DNA of 64,000 bases. Origin: DATARH01 sp963734125. GTDB taxonomy: Bacteria > Pseudomonadota > Alphaproteobacteria > ATCC43930 > CGMCC-115725. The notes under the pieces are model-generated. The model saw nothing but the letters and a program-made list of their open reading frames with translations. It was not told where the DNA came from and searched no databases. The position numbers and the translations under genes are program-made. Location: positions 24,615-88,614 of the forward strand of contig CAVTGB010000029.1 of NCBI GenBank assembly GCA_963734125.1, written 5' to 3'. The number at the start of each line of letters is the position of its first letter. Position 1 is the stretch's first letter. Below are positions 17,095 to 25,882 of the stretch, one piece after another.

Positions 17095-17465
17095 CCATTT
17101 TAAAATACTTCACGACGAGAAATTGGGAAAATTGCCTCCCTGATTTTTGAACAAAGACGCCTTGGGGAAGGTCGGCAGCTGAGCGCCTTCAGGTGATGGA
17201 CCAGCAGAAGCTGGGATGTGTCGCTCATGACGAGGCGCCGGTGAGCAGGCCGAGATAGGCCTTGGCCGAGGTCATCGCCACGGTAGCCCGCGGCAGGTAG
17301 GGATAGACCGTCAGGTCGAGCCGTGGCGGCCGGCGTTCGATCCGACACAGCACCGGATGCTTGACCGCGCCAGGGCGTAGGTCGTGATCATCGAGATCAG
17401 AGAAGCATGGACGGCCGTCCTTCGCCGACGCCCGGAGAGGAGCCGGACTTTCCGCTCTTGGCGCG
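17095..17465. other. Gene-poor stretch downstream of tRNA-His
   Basis: About 370 bases. A minus-strand frame ending at 17226 reads like a coding tail (RLDLTVYPYLPRATVAMTSA, then KAYLGLLTG), which may be the last part of a lost gene, but it has no recognised family and no clear start. I see no repeat of the tRNA-His 3' end that would mark an integrated element. Confidence 0.3.
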
Positions 17466-19274
17466 CTATTCGTATGCCCCCAGATCGATGAGCCCGTCCA
17501 CGACCCGCGGATTGCCCGCGAAATCGGCCGTCCCGACGATGGCTGCGCCGAGATTGGTGCCGACGCCTATGGCCGGCGAACCCGCTTGGAGGTCAAGGTT
17601 GGGCGGGTTAACGATGCTGATGAACCGCGGATCGGAGAATGCCGGCGAATGGGGATCGAGGCCCGTCGCGGTCCGGTAGTTGTGATACCCGACAAAGCTC
17701 TTGCCTTGCCAGATCCACTGGCCGATTGCGGCTCCGAGAGTCGAGAAATAGAGGTTGTAGTCGACTACTGCCGGCTGCAGCGTGCTCGCTGTGTAGCCGT
17801 TGATGAATAAAGCCTGCCCGTTGGCATATAAAATGTTGTTTTCGAACCGACTGTACATTGCGTGGAACTGTATCTGGAATTCGCCGCTGCCTGTGCGCTT
17901 GGTGTCGTTGTCGAACAGCGTATTATTCACAATTCTACAATGATCAGTGCCGCCGCGGGTGAATCATATCCGCCGATTGTGACGCCAACGCTATTTGAAT
18001 AATAAATCACGTTATCGTTTGCCTCCACATAACTGGTCCTGCGGCCATAATGCTCGCTCGCCAGCTCGATCCCGATGTCTGTGTTGTGAACAAGATTCTG
18101 TTCGATGACAATACCCGTGCCGCCATCGACATATATGCCGTTGGCCGCGTATTGATTGCCGTAGTCCAGATTACCGTAAGAGGTAATGTTATAAACCCAA
18201 TTTCCCCGTATCACGCCGTTGCGTGCTTGGTCATACGCTACCTGGGGTGAAACCTGTTCGAACCCAATCGCGTCGATGCCGATATTATCGTTATTGAAAA
18301 CCGTATTGCTCACGACAGCGAAATTCTCGACATTGCCATCAAGCGTCAGCGAACTCGCTGCAACCTGTCTTTTAATTATGGATTCGATTGCCGCTGATTA
18401 CCGGCCCGGAAATCGACTGGGGGGCCTCGCTCCCGTATACCGCAACCCCGAGGGCGTTCGAGCCGCACTGCTGCGGGTTGGTGACCGCCGTGGTAATGAT
18501 ATCGTGGATGTTGTTGTTGATCAGCTGGATGTTGTTGCCGGCGCCGAAGACGTAAACGCCGATCGGCACGTCGGCTACGCTCGCGGTCTGGTAGTTGCGG
18601 ATTTCGAAGCCCTCGACGACGACATAGCTGACGTCAGACAGCGTCGTCAGGCCCCATTGCCCGCCGGGGATCGCAAGCCCGGTGCCGTCGATGATGGCGT
18701 CTTGACCGCGAAACGTTATGTAGCCGGCCGTTGCGTTGCCGGATTTCTGGAAATGGACCAGCTCGTTATAGATCCCGGCCCGGACGAACACGGTATCGCC
18801 AGCGGCCGCCTTGGTCGCCGCATACCGGATCGTGCGCCACGGTGCAGCAGCCGTACCAGGGTTGGCATTATTGCCGATTGTCGCGACGAAATAGGTTTTC
18901 CCGGTCGCGCTTTGCGCGACGAGAGTAATCGTCGCCGTCGCCGACACCATCGGATTGGCGTGTGATACCGCGGTTACCGTCGCGAACTGCGGGACCGGCA
19001 GAACCGACGGTGCCGTGTACAACCCGGTCGAAGAAATGGTCCCGCTTGCCGAACCGCCGCCGGTGATGTTGTTGACCTGCCACGTCACGCCGGTATCAGT
19101 GGTGCCGCTCACGTGGGCAGTGAACTGTACCGAGTGTGCGATGGTGAGCTGACTATAAAACGGCGAGATAGAAACCGTAACAACGGTCTGGGCGAGCGCT
19201 CCCGTCGCGCACAGCGCCAGCAGCGCAGTCGCAAGTACGGCAAATATCCCGGTTCTCCGCAAGCGGTGGCGCAT
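17466..19274 (-). pseudogene. Secreted Ig-like/right-handed beta-helix protein, broken in three places
   Basis: Read across the breaks this was a secreted protein of about 600 residues. It opens with signal peptide MRHRLRRTGIFAVLATALLA (ATG at 19274, strong upstream AGGAGAGGGGA). A bacterial Ig-like segment follows (about 30-118), then a DUF1565-type beta-helix (GKTYFVATIGNNANPGTAAAPW) with many NN/GN turn motifs, ending in GLIDLGAYE. The first part stops at a TAA at 18372-18374, directly followed by KTGCSE in the same frame. An extra base near 18352 then shifts to SLTLDGNVENFAVVSNTVF. A missing base near 17945 shifts again to DHCRIVNNTLFDND. A nonsense codon plus two indels makes decay more likely than a single sequencing error. 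Such proteins usually bind or cleave polysaccharides. Confidence 0.82.
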
Positions 19275-19718
19275 TCCCCTCTCCTGTTCGGCTTATCGCC
19301 ATGAAGCGGCATTCCACGGCTTCCCAGCCTTTCGAGCGCGTTAATCTGACATTCCTCGGATTCCGGGTCGTTGTGAGGCCATGCTCGTCCGTTTCGGGTG
19401 TCTTGAGCAACGGCAAAGCTTCTCGCGCAGGCTCGTCAGCGACCACGGCTCCGCCGTCTTGGGTATCGCCGCCTGGTTCGAGCGCCCGCCACGAACCGGG
19501 CAGAATTTACCCTTGCCCAAGACGCCCGCAGCGACGATCCTAGGATCATGACCGCTTGGAGTTCGTGGAATATCCGTTAGAAATGTTTCCGAAGGGGGCG
19601 AATCCAGCGCCAAATTCCGGCGCCGAAAGCCTCCTGCAGCGAAGCAACAGCTTTCGCTGGTCGACGTTGCAAATCGAGCTGGGAGACAATGGCACACCGG
19701 GGCGCGAGGAGAAAACCA
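19275..19718. other. Intergenic stretch, nothing recognised
   Basis: About 440 bases between divergent genes: the broken beta-helix gene reads left and the small secreted-protein gene reads right. It should hold both promoters. Open frames here have no family similarity and look like chance frames. Confidence 0.5.
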
Positions 19719-20144
19719 ATGAACAGCTTAAGCAAGTCATGGAAGAAATTGGCCACATCGTTTGCCCTTGTCGCAATATTAAGCCTAGGATATATCGAGC
19801 AGTCGAGGGCATTTACCTTAATAGAACTACTTTTATTGCCGGCCGTGCAACTTGTCGCGGCGCAATCGGCATTAATCACGGTCACAAACGCTACTCAGAA
19901 CAGCGTTGCAGCAGTTATTACGGTCTTCAGGAGCAACGGGACCGTAAAAGAGCAAAAAAGCGTAGCGATCGCCCAAGACTCGACTGTTACCCTTCCGGTT
20001 CACGCAAGCGCGGCCGGCCCTCTGACCTTTCATGCGACTATAGAATTAGACACCGCGAATGCGGCGGTGGCTGACGTGATGACACTTGACCAGACCGGCC
20101 AAGTGATCGCAATTCTTCCCTTTATAAAGTTCGACACCCAGTAG
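19719..20144 (+). CDS. Small secreted protein of unknown function
   Basis: A 141-residue protein starting at ATG 19719, chosen because GAGGAGA lies about eight bases upstream. Residues 1-31 form a signal peptide (basic MNSLSKSWKK, hydrophobic core, SRA before the likely cut site). The mature part is beta-rich: ITVTNATQNSVAAVITVFRS, then STVTLPVHA, PLTFHATIELDT and a C-terminal GQVIAILPFIKFD. This resembles a single extracellular beta-sandwich domain but matches no family I can name. The base composition is less GC-rich than the neighbouring housekeeping genes. A perfect palindrome and the spermidine-synthase-like gene follow on the same strand. Confidence 0.65.
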   Translation: MNSLSKSWKKLATSFALVAILSLGYIEQSRAFTLIELLLLPAVQLVAAQSALITVTNATQNSVAAVITVFRSNGTVKEQKSVAIAQDSTVTLPVHASAAGPLTFHATIELDTANAAVADVMTLDQTGQVIAILPFIKFDTQ

Positions 20145-20176
20145 AAAAAACGGGACATCCGCGATTGGACCGCCTA

Positions 20177-20200
20177 GCGATGCCCGTTAACGGGCATCGC
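20177..20200 (+). terminator. Perfect 24-base palindrome between two genes
   Basis: The arms gcgatgcccg and cgggcatcgc flank ttaa, giving a ten-base stem. It lies 32 bases after the secreted-protein stop and 35 before the next start. No U-run follows, so it could be a terminator without tail, an attenuator or a protein-binding site. Confidence 0.5.
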
Positions 20201-20234
20201 CTCGCCGCGGAGAAAGACATTTCCCATCAGCGGT

Positions 20235-21782
20235 ATGAGACGGGCGGCGGGTGCCGCCATCCCCATGAAGACCGGCGGCGTCTCTGACAGGGCTGCGGCG
20301 GGCGCGGATGTGCGTCGAGTTCGCGTCGTGCTCTGGTTGTCTACTCCTCTTTTCACTGGCGCTGTCATTATGGCGCTGGAGCTTGTCGCCTTCAGGTTAT
20401 ATGCCCCCTATTTCGGGTACTCGATTTACGTTTGGGGCAGCATGATCTCGGTGGTGATGCTCGCGCTTGCCTTGGGATATGCACTTGGCGGTTGGGTGGC
20501 CGATCGCAGCCAAAGCGACAGCTCTCTTTACTGCATGCTTCTCGGCAGTGCTCTGTATCAGCTTTGCATCCTTTTCACCGTTCATGCCATGCTTCCGGCT
20601 TTTGCGCGCATGGGCGACTTCGCCGGGACGGCACTGGCCAGCGTGGTTGTCTTTGCTCCACCAATGACCGCGACGGCTACTGCTTGTCCTTTCTTGATTC
20701 GTTTGCTGGCACATTCAGGTCGGGTCGGATCGGTGGCGGGCAAGATTTATGCGCTTTCGACGATCGGCGGCATTGCAGGGGTTCTCTCGACAAGCTTTTT
20801 CCTGGTGCCGCGGCTTGGGACCCAGACGACATTGGAAATGATCTGTCTTTTGTCCGCAGTGACAGCCGCGGCGGGGTTGGCGCTGCATCTGCGTGCTGCA
20901 TTAATCGCACTCGGTTTTATCGGGGCGGCGCTGTTGTTGGTGCCACCGCCTGCTTGGCCCGGGGGCACGGTCTGGGCCGTCGATTCACCCTATAACCTGG
21001 TACGCGTGGTTCGCAACGGCAACTGGCTGTTGCTTAAACTGAATGACGAAGGAGGCGTGCATACCATACTCGATGAGCGCACTGGGTGGACGGGGCACTA
21101 CTACGACGACTTCGCTCTCGGGCCGATGCTGGTGCCCGCAAAGCGCCTGCTGGTGCTCGGCCTGGGCGGCGGGGGCTCCATCGCATCCACGAGGATCACC
21201 GCCCCGGGGGTCGAAGTAGATGCGGTGGAGATTGATCCGAGAGTGGTCGAGGCGGCCACCCGCTTTTTCGGATTGAACCTCCACGACGGTAAGCTCCGTA
21301 CCTATGTTGCGGATGCGCGTCCCTGGCTTGCAGGAAGTCAAAACGCTTATGACTTGGTGCACGTCGACCTCTACCAGGGAGGACCGTACATCCCGTTCTA
21401 CCTCGTCACTGTCGAGTTCTTCCAAGCGATTCGCGCGCATATGTCGCCATTTGGTCTATTGATGATGAATTTGTTTGACGTCGGTCGAAAGCAGGAGCTG
21501 CTGATCTCGACCGTCGCTACATTAGAGCGGGTCTTTCCATCTGTGGCGGTGCTCTCGGTTGGTCACGGAAACCGCATGCTCCTGGCTTTTTCAAAGGAAA
21601 CGTCGGAAGCTACGATTCGCGCACGGCTGGAGACTTTCGAGGGTGATAATGAAGTCAAACGCCTCGCGAAACGTGCTGCTTCGCAGATAACCGATGTTAT
21701 CGTGCCGGCTGACACGGTCGTGTTCACGGACGATTTTGCGCCCGTTGAAGCTATCACACGGCGAATGTTGTACGGGAACTAG
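20235..21782 (+). CDS. Fused membrane/spermidine-synthase-like protein
   Basis: A 515-residue protein. The N-terminal half (about 30-240) holds roughly seven hydrophobic helices, starting LSTPLFTGAVIMALELVAFR, as in the fused MFS/spermidine-synthase family. The C-terminal half (about 255-490) is a Rossmann-type methyltransferase fold with VLGLGGGGSIAS (nucleotide loop), VDAVEIDPRVVEAA (acidic residue for the donor) and HVDLYQGGPYIPFYL, corresponding to the synthase active-site region. The classic Asp pair of true spermidine synthases is not fully conserved, so polyamine synthesis is uncertain. The start may be 20235 or the ATG at 20265. It lies downstream of the small secreted protein on the same strand. 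Confidence 0.8.
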   Translation: MRRAAGAAIPMKTGGVSDRAAAGADVRRVRVVLWLSTPLFTGAVIMALELVAFRLYAPYFGYSIYVWGSMISVVMLALALGYALGGWVADRSQSDSSLYCMLLGSALYQLCILFTVHAMLPAFARMGDFAGTALASVVVFAPPMTATATACPFLIRLLAHSGRVGSVAGKIYALSTIGGIAGVLSTSFFLVPRLGTQTTLEMICLLSAVTAAAGLALHLRAALIALGFIGAALLLVPPPAWPGGTVWAVDSPYNLVRVVRNGNWLLLKLNDEGGVHTILDERTGWTGHYYDDFALGPMLVPAKRLLVLGLGGGGSIASTRITAPGVEVDAVEIDPRVVEAATRFFGLNLHDGKLRTYVADARPWLAGSQNAYDLVHVDLYQGGPYIPFYLVTVEFFQAIRAHMSPFGLLMMNLFDVGRKQELLISTVATLERVFPSVAVLSVGHGNRMLLAFSKETSEATIRARLETFEGDNEVKRLAKRAASQITDVIVPADTVVFTDDFAPVEAITRRMLYGN

Positions 21783-22143
21783 GGAGTTCTGCAAAAGGCG
21801 TCTGTCGGTGATCGTGTTATGAATGGGTGGTCCAGTGCGGACAGGCTGGATCGATGAAGGCGGATCACGTTGACGACCGGGGGCTGAACGCTATGCCGAG
21901 TTTGCCGCTAGTCGAAGCGGACTGGATCGCCTAACCGTAACTCATTGAATTCCCGGTCGGTGACCGCAGCCGTCACCATGACGAAGGCTCTGTACCGGGT
22001 TCTTCGCGGTCTCGTTACGCGCCAATTCGTATGCAAACATCGGGAGCTCGGCGCCGACCCTTCGGGTTGCGAGGCCGGGCGGCCTGCGGTCCATCGGCGG
22101 AGGCTCGCCAGGGAGGGACGCTGGTGGGGATTGGCGCGGTGGG
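21783..22143. other. Intergenic stretch, nothing recognised
   Basis: About 360 bases between two convergent genes. Several short open frames exist on both strands, but none shows family similarity or a good ribosome site. Confidence 0.5.
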
Positions 22144-22581
22144 CTAACAGGATCCCGCGGGGTTGAGTGCAGCCTCAACCATCCGCAGTAGATCCTGGCC
22201 CGTAAAGGGCTTGCGCAAAACTGCAATGTTCGGCTCGATGGCGCCTAATTGTTCCGGATCGTAGAAGCCCGTCATGAAGACGATCGGCAATTTATGCCGG
22301 CGCAGCCGGGCCATCCTGGCAATCGTCACACCATTGGGCGTCCCGACCGGCATCTGCACATCCGCCAACAGCATGTGCACGCTCTCATCGCCTTCAAGAG
22401 CCTTGATCGTGGCAGCGAAATCTTCCGCCGCCGTGACCCGGAACCCGGCATCCTCCAATATCCAAAGAACCAGATTCCGGTAGAATACGTCGTCATCGAC
22501 GACCAGAATATGCTTTCCACCACCAGACTCGCCAGGTACCGGCGTCGATAGATAAAGTGGTTCACTCTCTCCTATTGACAC
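22144..22581 (-). CDS. Single-domain response regulator (CheY-like receiver)
   Basis: A 145-residue protein that is only a receiver domain, with a short N-terminal tail of about 22 residues. The acidic pair Asp29-Asp30 in HILVVDDD, the phospho-acceptor Asp74 in LLADVQMP, Thr104 in VFMTG and Lys124 in VLRKPF are all present, so it should accept a phosphoryl group. There is no output domain. Stand-alone receivers of this type often sit downstream of hybrid histidine kinases, but no kinase gene is adjacent here. The IS element lies upstream. Confidence 0.92.
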   Translation of the reverse strand: MSIGESEPLYLSTPVPGESGGGKHILVVDDDVFYRNLVLWILEDAGFRVTAAEDFAATIKALEGDESVHMLLADVQMPVGTPNGVTIARMARLRRHKLPIVFMTGFYDPEQLGAIEPNIAVLRKPFTGQDLLRMVEAALNPAGSC

Positions 22582-22814
22582 ACCACCCCCTCCTCATTGG
22601 TTCTGGATTACAGTGACGCCTCTAAGATTGCAAGTCGATCGATATGTCTTGCGGAAGAATGGCACCGAGCCGCGGCCCAGCTGCACTCGTTCGATCGGCT
22701 TGTCGCCAAATTCCGATAGAAATATTAAGGAGATGTCGAAGCACTCCCGTTATCGGACATTCCCCGGGGTTCGCTCGCGGGCGTCGCGCCCAGCAAAACC
22801 GCGGCCTGTCGCAC

Positions 22815-22889
22815 TCACCCAACCAGCATCAAACCGGCACCGATCCCAAACGCAATCAGCGCGATGGTATAGAGAACCCAATCAGGCAT
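22815..22889 (-). CDS. Possible 24-residue single-pass membrane peptide
   Basis: A very short frame that begins MPDWVLYTIALIAFGIG and ends in GLMLVG. It is almost entirely a hydrophobic helix. The ATG at 22889 is preceded by GGGAGCGTGAAA on the minus strand, a reasonable ribosome site. It lies between the receiver gene and the IS element. Composition and site suggest a real small membrane protein, but a chance frame cannot be excluded. Confidence 0.4.
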   Translation of the reverse strand: MPDWVLYTIALIAFGIGAGLMLVG

Positions 22890-22952
22890 TTTCACGCTCC
22901 CAAACCCCGCGCAACGGTTAAGGACGATCATCGTTCGCTGGAGTTGACCCCG

Positions 22953-23789
22953 TTAAACCGGACACGCGACGGGTTGAGACATGATGTACTCCCGGGGTGA
23001 GCGGTAGCCCAGCCGGGAATGCGGATGCACGGTGTTGTAGTCCTCTATCCAGCCCGCGATGAGGGCGAGCGCAGCAGCGGCATCCGGGATCGGGCTGACC
23101 CGGACATAATCGCGCTTGAAGGTCTTCACGAAAGCCTCGGCCATGCCGTTGCTCTCCGGGCTTTCGACCGGGGTGAAGCAGGGTTCGAGATTGAGCGCCA
23201 AGGCGATCTCGATGGTTCTGTGGGCGGCGAAGATCGAACCGTTGTCGGAGAGCCATTGCACTGGATGCGGTGCGCGGATCGCGCCGAAGCGCTGCTCGAC
23301 GCAGTAGACCATCATGTCGCGGATCATCTCGCCGGAGATGCCGGCGGTGGTGGCCACCCAGCCGATGACCTCACGGTCGTGACAATCGAGGGCGAAGGCC
23401 AGGCGCACGATCTCCCCGTTCCAGCAGGTGAATTCCAGGCCATCCGAGCACCAGCGGAGGTTGGAGCGCAGGGTAGCGACCTGGCCGTCGTGTTCGCGCG
23501 GACGTCGCCGGCCGGTATGGCGGGCCAGCAGCAGGCCGTGCCGCTTCATCAACCGGTAGACGCGCTTGGCGTTGACCGGGGCCATACCGTCGGATCGCCG
23601 CTCGCGCTTGAGGAGCGCGGCGATCCGCCGGTACCCGTAGGTCGGTCGCGCGTCGACGAGGCGACGGATGGTGGCCGTCAGCTCAAGATCGCCATCGCGG
23701 GTTTGCGGGCCGCGTTTGGGGCGCCCGCCCTTAACCCGCTCGGCAATATTCGAGCGGGCAAGACCGAGCGTATCGGTGACCGTCTTCAT
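22953..23789 (-). CDS. IS3-family transposase OrfB (DDE integrase-like)
   Basis: A 278-residue catalytic part of the IS3 transposase. An N-terminal HTH_21-type segment (PTYGYRRIAALLKRERRSDG) is followed by the rve core. The DDE triad is visible: the first Asp in FALDCHDREVIGW, the second in WLSDNGSIFAA, and Glu in ESPESNGMAEAFVKTFKRDY. The conserved end VHPHSRLGYRSPREY is present. The ATG at 23789 overlaps the orfA stop as ATGA. In vivo the active enzyme is expected to be the OrfAB fusion made by -1 slippage. The stop lies inside the terminal repeat, as is common. Confidence 0.95.
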   Translation of the reverse strand: MKTVTDTLGLARSNIAERVKGGRPKRGPQTRDGDLELTATIRRLVDARPTYGYRRIAALLKRERRSDGMAPVNAKRVYRLMKRHGLLLARHTGRRRPREHDGQVATLRSNLRWCSDGLEFTCWNGEIVRLAFALDCHDREVIGWVATTAGISGEMIRDMMVYCVEQRFGAIRAPHPVQWLSDNGSIFAAHRTIEIALALNLEPCFTPVESPESNGMAEAFVKTFKRDYVRVSPIPDAAAALALIAGWIEDYNTVHPHSRLGYRSPREYIMSQPVACPV

Positions 23790-24175
23790 CGCGAACCGTC
23801 CAGCGCTGCAGAGTTCGACAGCAAGATCGCTTTTTTTGTCCGCGCCAGGTCGAGAGCCTCCTTGAGGATCTCGTTCTCCATCGTCTTGCGGCCGAGCAAC
23901 CGCTCGAGATCGCGTACCCGTTCCTCAAGCCGGCGCAGTTCGGCGGCCGGCACCACATCATCGTCGGCGCGGACGGCTTCGCGGCCTCCTTCACTCATCA
24001 ACCGCCTCCAGCGGAACACCAAGCTGGGCGAGAGCCCATGACGGCGGGCAACATAGCTGATCGACATGCCGGGCTGCATCGTCTCGGCGACCACCGCCAG
24101 CTTCAGATCGGTCGAAAAGCGCCGGCGGCGGGCGACGCCAGTGATCACCTCTACCTTCGAAAACGTGTCGGACAT
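23786..24175 (-). CDS. IS3-family OrfA (HTH DNA-binding part of transposase)
   Basis: A 129-residue protein of the IS2/IS3 OrfA type. The start MSDTFSKVEVITGVARRRRF leads into a helix-turn-helix (ISYVARRHGLSPSLVFRWRR) that recognises the terminal repeats. A leucine-zipper-like coiled coil follows (ELRRLEERVRDLERLLGRKT, then MENEILKEALDL), used for multimerisation. The -1 frame entered after the A7 run continues as SDLAVELCSAGRFAMKTVTD, joining OrfB, which confirms a programmed fusion. Confidence 0.93.
   Translation of the reverse strand: MSDTFSKVEVITGVARRRRFSTDLKLAVVAETMQPGMSISYVARRHGLSPSLVFRWRRLMSEGGREAVRADDDVVPAAELRRLEERVRDLERLLGRKTMENEILKEALDLARTKKAILLSNSAALDGSR
23831..23837 (-). promoter_or_regulatory. 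Predicted -1 ribosomal frameshift site of the IS element
   Basis: Seven A followed by G on the minus strand (seven t at 23831-23837) lie where orfA shifts into the -1 frame of orfB. The fused reading gives KKSDLAVELCSAGRFAMKTV, matching the junction region of full-length IS2-like transposases. Confidence 0.8.
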
Positions 24176-24252
24176 AGGCGTATGCCTAGGCTTATCCCTA
24201 GGCCCTCCGGCTATCGCCGGTGTCCGGTCAAAACGGGGTGCACTTCATTCGC

Positions 24253-24890
24253 TAGAGTTAAGGGTTGGCTAAAACGTGCCGAAAATTGGTCCCATCTCGG
24301 CCTGCATACCGAACTGCGGTCGGAGGCGGATTTTGAAATCTTGGGCCTCATTTATTGATTTCCAACATGATTGGCGATGAACCGAGGAGCGTTAGGCACG
24401 CCCCCGCCCGCCTTGGGCCTTGGGCGGTAAAAGGATGACGGCTTTTCACGCTTCGCCATCACCGGCCGGGCGACCCGGAGCGGCCCAAAGGGATATTTGC
24501 GGCCCTGGCGGATTCCGCCTGGGGCGAAGTCGCCCAAGAATCCTGAGGCCTGGGGGCTTCGGGGGTGGCGATGATGCAGCAAATTTTGGGTTTTGGATTA
24601 TGGCCGGCGGGTCGCGCACGGCGACGAGGTGATCGAGTTCGAGGAGGCACTGGTCCGCGGCGAGAGCCCAATTCACCCGCAACGCGACATCTCGTCGCAA
24701 TCGGCAAATATCGCACGCTACTAACCGCCGCGTTGCGCTAGGACGACGCGCTCGTCGGCGTGATGACCGTCTGGGCAGGGCGACAACGCGACGGATCCGG
24801 ATGGAGTTGCGTCGGTTTCTTGGCAAGATTGACTTAACGAATAGCACCTAAGATCGGCGTTGAGAGCCAGCGCGAATCAAGACCGACGCT
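24253..24890. other. Gene-poor stretch between the IS element and the cytochrome gene
   Basis: About 640 bases. A plus-strand frame around 24601-24723 reads VAHGDEVIEFEEALVRGESP and stops at a TAA, which looks like a gene fragment, but I recognise no family. Frames on both strands are broken up. This may be eroded DNA next to the insertion. Confidence 0.35.
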
Positions 24891-24906
24891 GAAGGAGGAA
24901 CACACG

Positions 24907-25742
24907 ATGCCGGTTCGCCACTTCGCGCTGGCCTTGTCGATGGTTGTCATGGTGAGCGGTGTCCCGGGTGCCTCGGGGGGCAAGACGGCGGTGCCTCGTG
25001 GGGGCAAGACGGCGGTGCCTCGTGGGGGCAAGACGGCGGTGCCTCGTGGGGGCAAGACGGCGGTGCCTCGTGGGGGCAAGACGCTATCTCCAATTCGACC
25101 ATCCAGGAAGGCCTCGCCGTCTCGCCGATCCCGGTGGGGCAACTGAATTTTTCGGGCAAAAACCCGGCCATGGTTGCGCGGGGCAGCTATCTGGTCAACG
25201 GAACCTCGGACTGCGCCGGCTGTCACAGTTTGCCGAAGTTCCTCCCGATCGGCGGCCCGGGCAGCAATCCCGCTGCCGGCGACCCGTTCCAGGGCACGCC
25301 GACGACGCAGGGCGTCTCGGCCAGTTTGGTTGCGAACTTCAACACCCAACACTTTTTGGCCGGCGGACGGTGCTTTGGCTCGGGGACCCACGCTTTTATG
25401 GCGCGCAATTTGACGCCGGACGCAAATGGCCAGCCGCAGGGATTGACCTTGAGCGAATTCATCACTGTGTTTCGCACCGGCGAAGATATCCACTGCGAGA
25501 AGGCCCCATCGGACCCGATCTGCGCGCTCGGTCCGAACACCGCGGTCCTTCAGGTCATGCCCTGGCCGGCCTATCACAACATGACGGATCGGGACCTCAC
25601 AGCGATCTATACCTATCTTTCGGCGTTGCCACCGGCCACGGCTTGCAACACGCCCGCCGATGGTTGCCCGGTAATCACCGACAATCTGCATTATACGTAC
25701 CCGAACACCGCCGATTGCCCAAATCCGCCGCCGCCGCAGTAG
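24907..25742 (+). pseudogene. Periplasmic cytochrome c with N-terminal octapeptide repeat, frameshifted
   Basis: The start codon at 24907 follows a strong AAGGAGG and encodes a signal peptide (MPVRHFALALSMVVMVSGVP). A 24-base tandem repeat comes next. The haem-binding CAGCH and the rest of the cytochrome lie in another frame (25134-25742 and upstream through DAISNSTIQEGLAVSP). In that frame the repeat reads WGQDGGAS. The first copy has 23 bases instead of 24, lacking one T between 24968 and 24990, and restoring it joins signal peptide, repeats and cytochrome in one frame. The distal Met is probably in VMPWPAYHNM. It would act as a periplasmic electron carrier. A sequencing error or a real null mutation are both possible. 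Confidence 0.8.
24968..25082 (+). repeat. 24-bp tandem repeat encoding an octapeptide, about 4.8 copies
   Basis: The unit is gtgcctcgtgggggcaagac followed by ggcg. Copy 1 is 23 bases (24968-24990), copies 2-4 are exact 24-mers (24991-25062), and copy 5 is partial (25063-25082). Because 24 is a multiple of three, changes in copy number keep the frame. Only the one-base defect in copy 1 breaks it. Confidence 0.95.
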
Positions 25743-25882
25743 ACAATCCGGCGGTGCGGAAGGGCCGTATATTCCGCTTGGACAGGACCTTGTCGGACTG
25801 ACCGGCGTAGAGAACCAGCGCAACGGTCCCGGCGGGCGCGAATCGTGCGGTCTTGGCTGCGCATGGGATATGCGGCTATTTT

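Larger units (their letters stand above)
22939..24247 (-). mobile_element. IS3-family insertion sequence (IS2-like group), apparently intact
   Basis: A 1309-base element. Its imperfect terminal inverted repeats are at 22939-22964 (tggagttgaccccgtt then aaaccggaca) and 24221-24247 (tgtccggtc then aaaacggggtgcacttca). The flanks carry a 5-bp target duplication, ttcgc, at 22934-22938 and 24248-24252. It contains orfA and orfB in overlapping frames with an A7G slippage site, the classic IS3 arrangement. Intact ends, a perfect duplication and open frames indicate a fairly recent insertion. Confidence 0.95.

Noticed and set aside
17017..17465. Integrated element at tRNA-His
   Set aside because: No second copy of the tRNA 3' end and no integrase gene are seen downstream.
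24968..25082. Possible CRISPR array
   Set aside because: The repeats are adjacent without spacers and encode a periodic peptide in frame with a cytochrome.
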